Shown here: in pieces, positions 12,901 to 23,353 of the stretch
Layout: the number at the start of each line of letters is the position of its first letter
Numbering within the stretch: the stretch's first letter is position 1
NCBI GenBank assembly: GCA_037074615.1
Contig: CM073518.1
Coordinates: 806,001-870,000 of the forward strand
Origin: Leucaena leucocephala
Lineage: Eukaryota > Streptophyta > Magnoliopsida > Fabales > Fabaceae
Reading direction: 5' to 3'
DNA: 64,000 bases
Notes under the pieces: generated by a model
Database searches by the model: none
What the model saw: only the letters and a program-made list of their open reading frames with translations
What the model was told of the DNA's origin: nothing
Program-made: the position numbers and the translations under genes

Positions 12901-13364
12901 AATATCTATCTGCTTTCTCCTCCTTAGATAACGCTTTAGTCAAGGGAGAGCAATCAAAAACAGAGGCTGAGTTTAAGTTAAGCGCAGATCAGAATTCTGC
13001 AAACAAAGTTTTATCTGGCTTAAAGTTGATTCCTAATCCAGAGGAGCCCATTGCATCAGAACATGAAAGCAAGGGTAGTCAAAACAAGGAGGCCGAACAT
13101 GTGGCCAGGTTCCACGCTCTCATATACCAGCATGACCCCCCCATCATCAACACGGACCTATCAGATTCTGTGGATTCTGGTGCTCGTGACATGGCATTTG
13201 ATGGAACCGATGCATCGGAGAGTCCAAGTTTGATGGACGATTCGAATCCTGAGGTCGAGGAGTCAATTTTGGAGGATAATCGAGAAATCCAAACAGGTTC
13301 CTGTCACAAGTTTGGCTATGAGCTCGTTACAGATGAGGATTCTGATGATTGGGAACTTGTTTAG
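9904..13364 (+). CDS. Conserved plant protein of unknown function, six exons
   Basis: The exons are 9904-10213, 10333-10446, 11146-12164, 12407-12553, 12651-12822 and 12928-13364. All join in phase and give 732 residues. The first in-frame ATG after an upstream TTG is 9904; 9913 is an alternative start. Most of the protein is low-complexity, acidic and Ser/Asn-rich, probably disordered. The best candidate for a structured part is encoded by exon 5 (residues about 531-587): an aromatic and charged helix-like stretch with LWLEAEAELCS followed by YIARFNRM. The chain ends in an acidic tail, EDSDDWELV. I believe similar proteins occur in other plants without a named function. The WELV end resembles W-x-x-L/V short linear motifs, but I claim no binding partner. 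Confidence 0.8.
11096..11115. repeat. (AT)n microsatellite in intron 2
   Basis: An alternating AT run sits about 30 bases before the exon-3 acceptor of the 9904-13364 gene. It is a likely length-polymorphic marker. Confidence 0.8.
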
Positions 13365-13872
13365 GAGTAGATGAATACTTCATGGGGTAGATCTTTTAGT
13401 ATCGTGTCTAGTGGAATTGGCGCTTCTTTCGTGGATCTGTGTCTCGGACATGAATATGATCTGGATTTCACCCTCGTGGGAGCCTTATTCGAGCCTTGGA
13501 TATGTTGCATGAGTAGTACATATGTTAATGTGAGTCGTTAATTGTTAAAATAAAATCATGAACAAGATGGCAAGAGGCGTGGCAGCGAACCGTTTGTCAT
13601 ATGTCCTTACTATCGGATACATGTTCGCATAGATTAGGCTCTTGACCATGAAGGATACATACATTATGTATATAACGGCGCACATTATTTCTTCAATTAT
13701 GAATATGAATTTCACTCTAATTCAGATAGGATTACATTTACGAGTGCGCTCTACTGCAGTCAGTGATCTCAATGAACTAGATGGAGCCTGGCTTTTCTCT
13801 TTTCTGTGTTACTTTGTTCAAAATAAGCGCAATCTAGTATGAATTCTATATTACATTTAAAGTATCTCACAT
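13365..13872. other. 3' flank of the uncharacterised gene
   Basis: It contains the probable 3' UTR and AT-rich sequence up to the inverted-repeat element. No gene is visible. Confidence 0.5.
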
Positions 13873-13880
13873 ACAAAAAA

Positions 13881-14656
13881 GGAGAATACTTAGTAGGTCC
13901 AGGCTCTTATATCCGGTGTGTCCAGTAGTTCAATTATATCCTAACACGTGTCTTATTTTGCCCATCAGCATTTAACCCCCCACGTTCCCGTTAAACCACC
14001 GTCCCTGTGTTGGGAAGTCTGAAAAAGCTTTCTTAGAAATTTTTTTTTTGACTTCATTGGCCAGGCAATCAATACGTTTTTTGGTTCCCAAAGTTCAGTA
14101 CTGTTATTTTAATGATCCTTTTTGCTACTTCCGCCATTAAGATGCTCTCCTACTTTATCTACAGGTGCTTTCATAAATCAAAAGTTTAAACTTTTTGAAT
14201 CATCTTCTTTTCCTGTTTAACTCAAAGGCCATGACTGGAAGCACCACAAAACCACCGTGGAAATTTCACCTCCCCTTCCTTCTTCACCAAGTTCAGAACT
14301 TGAAAAGATCCGTGCTTGCTATATTCTTCTGCTTCCCGACTTCCTATTTTGCTCTTCTTCTCTTCCTCTTGGCTTACAATGGTTTCACTATTTTCTAGGC
14401 TCAGGTCCCTTTCTTGGCCAAATCACCGTCGAAACCCATTGTTTGTTTTCTCGCTGATCACGTCCCCTTGCCCGATCGCAAATCAATAACCTAAAGTTTT
14501 CTTAATTTTTTTAAGAACGCTTTTTCAGACTTCCCAACACAGTGACGACGGGGGTTTAACGGGAATGCGATGGCTAAGTGCCGATGGGCAAAATAGCAGG
14601 ATATAATCGGACTACTGGACACAACTGATATTAGATACTTGACCTAAGTATTCTCC
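13881..14656. mobile_element. 776-bp non-autonomous element with long terminal inverted repeats
   Basis: The ends are GGAGAATACTTAG and its reverse complement CTAAGTATTCTCC. The inverted similarity extends inward for about 150 bases (13881-14035 against 14513-14656), with blocks such as GTGTCCAGTAGT and GTTGGGAAGTCTGAAAAAG shared by both arms. The flanks read ACAAAAAA (13873-13880) and AGAAAAAA (14657-14664), a possible imperfect 8-bp target duplication. No transposase is encoded; the unique core (about 14040-14510) has only short ORFs. Long arms suggest a Mutator-like or foldback-type MITE, while an 8-bp duplication would suggest hAT, so the superfamily is open. Confidence 0.8.
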
Positions 14657-15345
14657 AGAAAAAATATATATTCTGATAAAAATTATTTGTATATTTATTT
14701 ATTGTTAGCTTAATCTGCCTATTTTTTTTATATATACTGGCATGATTTTCCCGCTTTGAAAGGCAATCCACAACCCACACAATGGATCGCTAAAAGTTAA
14801 CATGGCTTTTTACGTTTCATGACTTCTTTAAAACATGTTAAATTATATAAAAAAAATCCCTAATTACGACCGCAAATAAAACACAAAACAAGAGAAAAAA
14901 AACAATCCAATAACTAGAACTTCATAAAAATACTTATGGTGAATTGCATCCTCCGCCGGGGTAAAGGGGATGGAAAAGCCGAATTATCTCTGCTACAGCC
15001 TATACTACAGTCTACAGGAAAGAAATTCGCAGATTAATTACATAATGCGGATGGCGCCATTTTTTTATTAAACTTTATCGATTTCCGCAATTGAAATGTG
15101 ACAAGATCCGGATTAAAATGGACTTCATTGATAGCTTTGATGACGCCAAATAAATTGATTTGAAGGACATCTAATGGATAATAAAATTGTCCCACAAATA
15201 TTTTGAGAGCTCAACAAAATTATACAATAAATTTATAAAACCAACCATACCAATGATTAACATTGTAGGCGCCAAGGAAGGTAGCTTAGAGAGGGAATAA
15301 AGTACCAAAAACGTCCGGAATGACAAATATAGCATAAACCCCTCA
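14657..15345. other. Spacer downstream of the NAC-alpha relic
   Basis: AT-rich DNA with no coding signal. The part nearest 15345 is the former 3' UTR of the minus-strand NAC-alpha gene. Confidence 0.5.
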
Positions 15346-16605
15346 TTAAGTAGTGAGTTCCATGATAGCCCCAACAATATCTCCATGGTGATTCTTGAGA
15401 GCCTTGACGGCCTTGCTTCTCGACACTCCAGCCTGAGTCATCACCAAGTCAATGTCACGAGGCTCCACTCCTGTTTCGTCAACCTCTTCTTCCTCATCAG
15501 GCTTTGCTCCTGAACTGCTGAGCAGCTTGCGTCTGCAACTGTGAGCTCAAATCCTCTATTTTGGCTTCCCCAAACATGACATAGGTCTCTCAGTTTGGAC
15601 TCTTGAACACGTCTGGCTTTGAGATGAAAAAAAGAATCTGAGGCACCAAAAAAATTAATTTGTAAGATTCCATCCATGAGACCAGATGCACCATCACCCA
15701 CATAGCAAGTTAGATAATGAATGGCTTACATTTTTCGTTCTCTTGATTGTAACCCTGCTAATACCAGTAACAGGCTTCAGTCCCAGCTTCAACATGGCTT
15801 TCCGACTCTTCTTCTCACTTCTGCTTTGCTTAGAACCCTCAGTAGCACCTGCATCTCAAAGTCCAATAAGAGGTTCAACAAGAGAAAAGACAAACATTAA
15901 AACGCCCGTGTGCATTGAATCCTAAATATAACAAATAGTATTTGGAGAACAAATACCTAAGTACTTGAGAAAAGGTATATGCAATCCACAAATTTCACAA
16001 CACAACAACTAACCACAATTAAACAGCCCATTAATCCATCAAAGTTATCTTTTGTCCAGGGTCAATACAGAGCACGTCGCTTTCTTCAACTACAGTACTA
16101 ATTGCGAAAAGCATAAAAATCATGAAGACAGAAAAGTAGCAGATGAATATGATGAGCTCGTAAATTAAATGATCATGTAACCGAAGTTAAGGATTAAGCA
16201 TCCTCTGGAGCTAATTGAACAACAATCCAGATCATATCCATTTAGCACCTAATATAAGCATACGTAACATTAATCAACCAGGTGGCTTAAACACCAGGCT
16301 TGTGTCAAAATCATCTATGCTTTTTCTTGCATCCTGCAGGATTCAGAAAACCAGAGGGATTTTAAGTTAAGCTTGTGCCTAATCATTATCAATAAAGCAA
16401 TTAGAGGCCTTTCAAGACCGAAATGAAAACACTGCGCTCAAAAGTACGGTTGTATAGTAATACACGTTCACTCCCAACAGTGCAAGAAACTGCAGAGCAG
16501 GAGGAACTAAAAATGAACCCTGGAGTTGAATGATGACGGTCGCCAAAAGTTAACTAAAATTGGCTATTAGATAAATCGAGGAGCAGAATTATGTATCAGT
16601 ATAAG

Positions 16606-16749
16606 TGATAAAGGTAAAAAGGCAGAGAATTGATAAAAAGATAAAAATATGTATTCACTTTTTCACCTAATACCTTCTGGTGTCCCTATTTATAGACCTA
16701 TTATACCAATTACCCAAACTACCCCTTTTTCCCCAACTCCCATGTATCA
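16606..16749 (-). repeat. 3' LTR of the short-LTR element
   Basis: This is the direct-repeat partner of 18947-19089 with TG...CA ends. On the minus strand it is the downstream LTR. Confidence 0.93.
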
Positions 16750-16885
16750 ATATACTCCCCCCAACAAGAGATCCTTGTCCTCAAGGATCAGTACAAAATC
16801 AGAGGGAAAAAAAAATTGAAAGTAAAAGTAATGGACATCAAAACCCTAGTTTGCTGCAATGTTCCTTCAGTGCGGAGACCCATTG

Positions 16886-18919
16886 TCACACTCCATGTAA
16901 GCCCCATATAACACCCATTGCTGAAGCTTCAAGAATGGAAGCTTGAGAAGCCCAAAGCCCATCCAGATAGAAAAACACAAAAACGTTATTGGGAAGCCTA
17001 TTCTTGATAGGAGGGCCCTGCTTGCGGTTACGTGAAGCAAATACAGGTGGAAAAGATTCACGAAATCCCAACAAAAAGCTGAAACCCATGACTACTTGCA
17101 AAGCTCCAACAAACTTCGCCTTCAGTTTCTCGTTCAACAGAAAAAACAAGTAGAAGACTATAGCAATGGGCAACAAAATCCCAAGCACACAGCAGTAATC
17201 TTTCACATTTATATGGCTTCCTTCTTTAGCTTTGTTTCCCTTATGGAGTTGAGCTGTAAGTACAGGGATATGATATACAGCAAAGAAGGCCTTCATGAAG
17301 TCATAGAGGTCATTGCCAACTCCCACTTCATTATACCCAGTGTCAAGGTCATTAGCAGTGTTATAACTAAAACCATTCCCATTAAGTTGGTCCCCATACA
17401 GAAGATTAGGAACCCGATCCCACCCATAGTCAATCCACAAAAGGAACATGTTGTTAGCAATTTTGAAAGAGTCATTTTCATAAGACATTGCCAACTCGCT
17501 GCTACACACAGGTCCTCCCGTCTCCCAAAGCACAAAAGGGTTCTGGTTGCTGTTGCGAGATTCAAAGAAGTAGAACATCCTAGCAGCATAAGAATGCTCA
17601 ATCATGTAATAACCAGCAATATAACCCAAATCCTCAACAAAAACACCCGATTCATAAGCCACTAAATAGGAAAACCCAAGCGGTCTCTCAACTATCTTCT
17701 TGTGTTCGTCCCAAGAACTCTCATAGCGCACAATATTGACAACTACGACATCCACAACAGGGGCAAAATTAAACTGTCGGATGAGTTTCTTGGGCTTAAT
17801 CAACATAAAATCTGACCACACCTGGTGAAGATCTTCGAGCATACTAACGCATACGGCCAAAGAAGGTGTGATAAGCATCGATGGTAAAGACCCAAAACTT
17901 GAGCCAAGTCCTTCAACATCTCTCTCCGATATCTCTATTCCTCCCCAGAAAACCTTGGCAATCGTCATGGAATTTGTGTTGATCGAATTAGACAAGACAA
18001 TAATGCACCGATCTAGCCTCAAGGTTGCTATCTCAGTGCCAAAGGCAAATTGCCACAAATAAACCAAGGTAAAGTACATAGAAAACACAAACAGAGAAAT
18101 GTTCACAGCGAACGTTGAACGAGGGTCACTGGCTTGCGACTTGAACAGAGTATGATTTTGCGGACTAGGTTTCTCCCCAAGTGACTCCAGGAGTGAGTCG
18201 AACTTAGGGCCCAAGATTAAAGAAACCCTAGATGCTCCAGAATTATGAGTACAATCAGCAACAAACGGAGGGAGGATCCGTGAAGTCGCTAACGTTGTAG
18301 ACGTCTGCGAAGTCTTACAAATGGAGAAGAGGGCTGGGATGGTGACGAGATTCTGTGTTAAGTAGCATGAAAACATCGATTGCTCTCGAAATTCCGAGTC
18401 AGTGAGCATAATCGGCTTCCAGGATGTCGGCTTCCAAGATGGTTTCATCTCCTTCACACAATGTGCACTTGTTCCTTCTTCAGCTACAGCCTCAACAATT
18501 CGAGTCGCATCCGCAGCTACCTCATCATTGTTAGATGACTCTTTCTTGTTTGAATCATTTTCATTCACCTTCAAATCAGTCACATCTTCTACTTCTACGA
18601 GTGCAATCCTCGCCTCTTCAGCAACACCCATGGCGGATTTCGAAATCGCACCTTCAGCAACAATAATGGTGGGATTTGAAATCTCACCCCAGTCTTCCTT
18701 GGTTAGCAAAGATAGTTCTTCCTTGGTTAGTAAAGATAGCTTGGCATCCATTTCCCGTAAGCAATCCTCAAGGCGAGAGAAAGTATACTTGAGGTCCTTG
18801 AGATCCCGATTGTTCTGGTCCAAACGAGCACAGACGTCCCGATTGGTCTGGTCAATACGATTTTCCAAATCAGTTAAACGATCAGTGGATCGAGTATCCG
18901 GCAGATCCAGCGGTGCCAT
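16886..18919 (-). CDS. 677-codon chimeric ORF carried by the LTR element, with a serine carboxypeptidase fragment
   Basis: An ATG 28 bases after the 5' LTR opens an uninterrupted ORF to TGA at 16886-16888. Residues 1-65 are a predicted coiled coil with repeats of R-L-D-Q-N-N-R-D type, and TKEELSLL / TKEDW shows a small tandem duplication. The middle contains a hydrophobic segment. Around residues 430-560 the chain matches the N-terminal part of plant serine carboxypeptidase-like proteins: AARMFYFFESRNS, GGPVCSSELAM (normally GGPGCSSELA), NLLYGDQ and GVGNDLYDF. The active-site GESYAG region is absent, so no peptidase activity is expected. A hydrophobic C-terminal stretch follows. It is probably a transduplicated host gene inside a retroelement; whether it is translated is unknown. 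Confidence 0.75.
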   Translation of the reverse strand: MAPLDLPDTRSTDRLTDLENRIDQTNRDVCARLDQNNRDLKDLKYTFSRLEDCLREMDAKLSLLTKEELSLLTKEDWGEISNPTIIVAEGAISKSAMGVAEEARIALVEVEDVTDLKVNENDSNKKESSNNDEVAADATRIVEAVAEEGTSAHCVKEMKPSWKPTSWKPIMLTDSEFREQSMFSCYLTQNLVTIPALFSICKTSQTSTTLATSRILPPFVADCTHNSGASRVSLILGPKFDSLLESLGEKPSPQNHTLFKSQASDPRSTFAVNISLFVFSMYFTLVYLWQFAFGTEIATLRLDRCIIVLSNSINTNSMTIAKVFWGGIEISERDVEGLGSSFGSLPSMLITPSLAVCVSMLEDLHQVWSDFMLIKPKKLIRQFNFAPVVDVVVVNIVRYESSWDEHKKIVERPLGFSYLVAYESGVFVEDLGYIAGYYMIEHSYAARMFYFFESRNSNQNPFVLWETGGPVCSSELAMSYENDSFKIANNMFLLWIDYGWDRVPNLLYGDQLNGNGFSYNTANDLDTGYNEVGVGNDLYDFMKAFFAVYHIPVLTAQLHKGNKAKEGSHINVKDYCCVLGILLPIAIVFYLFFLLNEKLKAKFVGALQVVMGFSFLLGFRESFPPVFASRNRKQGPPIKNRLPNNVFVFFYLDGLWASQASILEASAMGVIWGLHGV

Positions 18920-18946
18920 TGGCCGGATAGGAAGCTTTGATACCTT

Positions 18947-19089
18947 TGATAAAGGTAAAAAGGCAGAGAACAGATAAAAAGATAAAAAAATGTATTCACT
19001 TTTTCACCTAATACCTTCTAGTGTCCTATTTATAGACCTATTATACCAATTACCCAAACTACCCCTTTTTCCCCAACTCCCATGTATCA
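18947..19089 (-). repeat. 5' LTR of the short-LTR element
   Basis: The upstream LTR on the minus strand, followed immediately by the primer-binding site at about 18934-18944. Confidence 0.93.
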
Positions 19090-19563
19090 ATAAGTGCATG
19101 AAAGTTGCAATTGTTCATCACAATCGAATCACATAACGAAGAAACAGCTTAATTGCAATTCAGATGATTTCAAAGTTTCACACAGAACACCCAAAACCCA
19201 GCTTCCAGTATTCTTCTGTTGTTCTTATTATTAAAAGGATGTATTCAACATTCAGGGGGAAAAAACAGGGCAGCAATGGAGAATCATAAATCAGTTTAAT
19301 TGATATAGTAAACACGAGACGTCAGCGCCAAATAGGCAGTAAGCATCGATGAAATAAAAACTCAAGAACAGTTTTAAAGGGAGGAGGGACCAAAAAAGCA
19401 GAAAGAAGAGTAACAAGTGAAGACCTTGAGCATCATCTTCCTTGTCATCATCGTCTCCGTCGTCGTTCTCATCGTCCTCTTCGTCTTTGTCGTCGTCCTT
19501 CACATCCTCAACGACAGGAGCATCGTCATCCTGGGGAAATGGATCGCGCGCGGAAATGAGAGG

Positions 19564-22500
19564 CTGCAACGAGAACGGAACACATAAAAAACTGATAAAG
19601 GAAAACTGAAACGAAACTATAGGGCCCTTGGTTCATGTATCTTTAAATTTTTTTTTTTTTTGATAAATTCATGTATCTTTAAATTGTTTAAATTACTAAT
19701 TATTTTTCTAAAATTATTTTGTGGTGCTAAAACTTTACCCAATTTACAATGAACGGCCCACTGGTGTTCTCCCGCATCGCATTCGCACATGGGGATTGCG
19801 GGCCTACCACATTAATAAGACAGACGCAGATAATTTATTTTTTTGAAAAAATATTTATTATTAATTATATGGTTAAAGAACACGGTTCATCACATAACAA
19901 AGCAAAAAATCTTGCCAGTAAAAGTCATCATTTCATTCGCTGCACTTTTCCCTTTCCAGAGGGAGAGAAGATCCATAAACGGAGCTTATTGCTCCGACAA
20001 GATTCCCTCTTGCTCACATCGTATAAATTTAAAAGAAAGATTCCTCCGAATTTTAATTTTAAATGCATGATCGTACATTTTATGCCGGTAATAATGGAGC
20101 TGAAACGTCCGATATAAATTAAGTTGACCATAAAAACTAAGTCGGTGGCCCGTTTATATAGTTTTGTTGATGGGGATCGCTCCATGAAATTAAATAAGAA
20201 CAGTAGAAAACAACAGGGGGCCATGGCCACTTCTATAATAATAGTAATACGATTTGAAGATGAAGGAAGCATTTCTCTTTAATTAATCGTACCATATGGG
20301 GTCTAAACAGAAGTCATTTTCCAGATCACGCAGGATTCTGGGAATTTCATTTGCAGCAACGATCTGTAAAAAACGAGAAAAATGTGTGTTGAAGAAAGTG
20401 CGGGAAAATTCGAAGGAAGGATGAAAACGGGAGACAGGGAAAGGATGAGCCTGATGAAATGAGTGGTACTCGGCATATAACATGAGAGAGGGATGTGGGT
20501 TTTTCTGGGAATGGAGACATTTCGAGATCATCGTGTGGCCATTTTCACTCTATGTGCTGTGGTTCCTATCTATTAGACGGTGCATTCATCACACAATAAG
20601 GACTCTCCTTTCACTGTGAATCCCCTATCTCCTCTGTTTCTTAATCCAGCGTCTTTTTTCTGTTGTCATCATTTTCATTTTTCAATTTCAAATCTTAATA
20701 TTAATCCCCCCCGTTTTTATTACGGGACCTTTTTAACCACTTGGCTTCCTCTCATATATCATTCATATATGAAAAAATGGTTGGAATAGGTAGCCTTATT
20801 AGATTGGGTTTAAGTGTCTTAAAAAACTATTTTTTAACATATTATGAGGACTTTTTTTTGAAAATTGTGAAACGATGCAGTACATTAAATGAATTGTATA
20901 CTTAAAGAAAAATAAGCGTATCAATACCAATGATAAACTAAAGGCATGTTTAGATATACTTTTAAAAAAAAAATTAAATAATTTTTAAAAAATAATTTTT
21001 GGATAAGAGTTTATAAAAAAAATAATTATGAATAAATGAGTGTTTAGATTATTACTACAATAATTTTTGTGATTAGTAAATTATCCGAAAGAGTATGAGA
21101 TAAAATAATAACTATGAGATCAATTTACTGTTCATCATCTCTATCTTTTGCTTGAGAAGCTGACGACGATACACACAGCCCACTGACGCTGATGACACCG
21201 ACGCTACTGAGCCCACCATGATGACACTGACGACGCCTATTTGTCGCCTTCCTCTTCTCCTTCTTTCTCTTTCTCTATCTCTACAACCTCAAATGGCGTC
21301 GAAAGAGAGAGATCTGCAACTTTAAAATGGCAAATGATTATAGAGAGAGGAGAGGAGAGATTTGTAATAGTGTAAGGTTATAGATCTACAATGGCGTCAT
21401 AAGAAAAGGAGAGATCTGTAAAGAGAGAGGAAAGATGAAAGAGATTAAAGAAAAGCAGGGATAAATTGGTATTGTGATATTTATAAACTATTTTTACTAT
21501 TCTAAAAGTTATTTTTAAAAATTTATTTAAAATTATAATTTTAAACCATAGTTTGAGCTATAAATATTTTTTAATAAATATAACTATTTATTTAAAAAAA
21601 AACTAAAATTAGACTAAAAGTTTTTTTGAAATATTAGTTTAATATGTATCCAAATAAATACTAAATATATAGAGGAGTATTAGTCTTGTTTTTAAAAAAA
21701 AATGCACGGGAAAGTAAGATAAGAGCAGTGGTCATGACTTCTTTTCTTAGTAGAGGTAGGAATTGGATTAGCCCGCTTAAAATAGGTTAATTCGTTAGCA
21801 TCTGGGGGCTAGCAAAATGCGGGCTATGTAACCCCTTCTTTTTTTTAATATTTTTTAAAAAAGAAAATCCTAAAAAATAACTACTTAAATTTCAAAATCT
21901 TATATCAAAATTTATTATAAAAAAATTATTATTTACTTTACAAAAGTAGTTAATTGCTTATAAAATATAGTAAACAACTTGGTTTGGGATTTTAAAATTC
22001 AAGTGATTATTTTTTGAGATTTTTTCTTTAAAAAATTATTTTTAAATTTTTAAAATATTAATAAAAAATTTCTAACTTTATATTAGCATAATCAAATTTA
22101 TTTTAATGTTATACTCTTCAAAAAATTTATTTTTTATAAAAAAATTTAAATTTTATAACTATAAATCTAAATAAATATTAATATAATATTAATTAATTAT
22201 AATATATCAACATATATTAATAAATAAATAATTATTTTTATTAATATCTAATAATAAAATATTTAAAATAATATTAAAATAAAATAAATAATAATATTAA
22301 TAATTAAAAAAATAAGTTGATAAAATATTAACTTGTTTACTATAAAATAGGCTCAGGCTACTCAATAGCGTCACAAATCTCAATGCTCCTCTTAAATACT
22401 CTACGATAACAGCGCCGCAGTGTACCCCCCAACTACTAGTAGTTTAATTGTTTTAGCCTACCCTTCATCCCACAATTTAACAGGCTCATTCTCATTTGTT

Positions 22501-23353
22501 CAGTCTTGCTTGATTGAAGATTCAGCCATTTGCCACTGGTCCAATGGTACAACCTCTTGTACTGGTTCGGACCTACTATGGTGCTGGGTGTGAGTGTGGA
22601 TTTATGTAACGAAATGCATGCCACGGGAAAAATGCTTGTTTAAAGCATCCATCACCACTGGATGAATCGTGCAAGAAAGAACTTCTCCACAGGACCAAGC
22701 AACTCCCCCAAATCCATCGTGGCCTTCACAACCTCTTATTCATAAAATAGAATAAAAAGTTGTTCATACATGAATTCTGACATACAACGCATGATGTCAT
22801 TCTCACCGACATGTATATTTGATTTATTCAGACGTTGGCCTTATAGCCCAAATGAAGCTAAACATTTACCTCTTTTTTAAGTTTTAGTAATAATTTTTTT
22901 TAAAAAAAATTGCCCATAAATATTTGGCTAGAAGCTCTTAGCATAAATTTTCCCGCAGACAAGTGGCGACGGACATGATTCTTTTCTTCATATTTTCTAA
23001 TTTATAATAATTTTCTACAATTGGAGTTGGGATGGTCAAGGAATGATCCTCATCTAACGTCTTCCCTCCCACATACTAATAATATTCTATGATGGGGTGG
23101 TGAAAAATCAAACAAAGTTCCGTCGTCAATCTCTGCGTGCTACTGCTACTGCTACAGCTAACGCCCTCTTGTCTCTTGTGCTGCACCATTAATTCCAGTG
23201 ATGGAGCCTCTGTAATTCTCTCGTGCTTTGACTCTCTCCCCTTCTCCCCGGCCTCTGGGGATCGTAATTTGAACCCCCACCTAACTTTTCTGTTCCACTC
23301 TCGCCTGTACCATAATCCCCATTTTCTTTCCCTTTCCCGGCCAAACCAAGGAA
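19564..23353. other. Long spacer before TTG1
   Basis: No gene is supported here. It holds the upstream side of the NAC-alpha relic, a possible degenerate MITE (20945-21660, listed separately), a very AT-rich block (about 21830-22350), and the promoter and CT-rich leader of TTG1 (about 22900-23353). Confidence 0.5.
20945..21660. mobile_element. Possible degenerate MITE with TGTTTAGATA-type ends
   Basis: The left end reads ATGTTTAGATATAC and the right end ATGTATCCAAATAAAT, which are imperfect inverted repeats resembling the TGTTTGGATA ends of the elements at 26856 and 62149. The interior has AT-rich arms around a pyrimidine-rich core. Boundaries are approximate and homology to the other two is unproven. 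Confidence 0.35.

Larger units (their letters stand above)
16606..19089 (-). mobile_element. Non-autonomous short-LTR retroelement with a captured gene fragment
   Basis: The LTRs are 143-144 bp (16606-16749 and 18947-19089), begin TG and end CA, and are flanked by an exact 5-bp duplication ATAAG (16601-16605, 19090-19094). Read on the minus strand, a primer-binding site GGTATCAAAGC (close to the initiator-tRNA-Met site) follows the 5' LTR, and a polypurine tract GGGGGGAG precedes the 3' LTR. Just before that tract the sequence can be read as LEDKDLL-like codons, reminiscent of the end of Ty3-type pol, which suggests origin from such an element. No protease, reverse transcriptase or integrase is present. 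By eye the LTRs differ by about four substitutions and one indel, so the insertion is not recent. It is in the same orientation as the host NAC-alpha relic. Confidence 0.93.
15346..19563 (-). pseudogene. NACA: Decayed nascent-polypeptide-associated complex alpha (NAC-alpha) gene
   Basis: Three exon-like blocks on the minus strand join in phase. 19425-19563 is an acidic Asp/Glu run. 15730-15848 encodes KQSRSEKKSRKAMLKL and continues into VTIKRTKN. 15346-15637 carries the rest of the NAC domain and the UBA tail ending IMELTT. NAC-alpha shields nascent chains at the ribosome exit. The copy is broken: an in-frame TGA at 15590-15592 falls in the conserved FKSPNSET stretch, and a frame-shifting deletion near 15501-15512 removes about 20 codons before the acidic VDETGVEP segment. 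No N-terminal exon with an ATG is found upstream of an acceptor-like site at 19564. The nearest relatives, from memory, are the Arabidopsis NACA2/NACA3-like forms. The large intron contains a retroelement (16606-19089). Confidence 0.85.

Noticed and set aside
15441..15701. 86-codon minus-strand ORF as a separate small gene
   Set aside because: The sequence is a shifted frame of the NAC-alpha exon; the correct frame shows the NAC domain broken by stops.
17096..17665. 189-codon plus-strand ORF inside the retroelement
   Set aside because: It is antisense to the 677-codon ORF, which has clear family matches; this frame has none.
18402..18977. 191-codon Ser-rich plus-strand ORF
   Set aside because: It is the antisense shadow of the coiled-coil end of the element's ORF and crosses the LTR edge.
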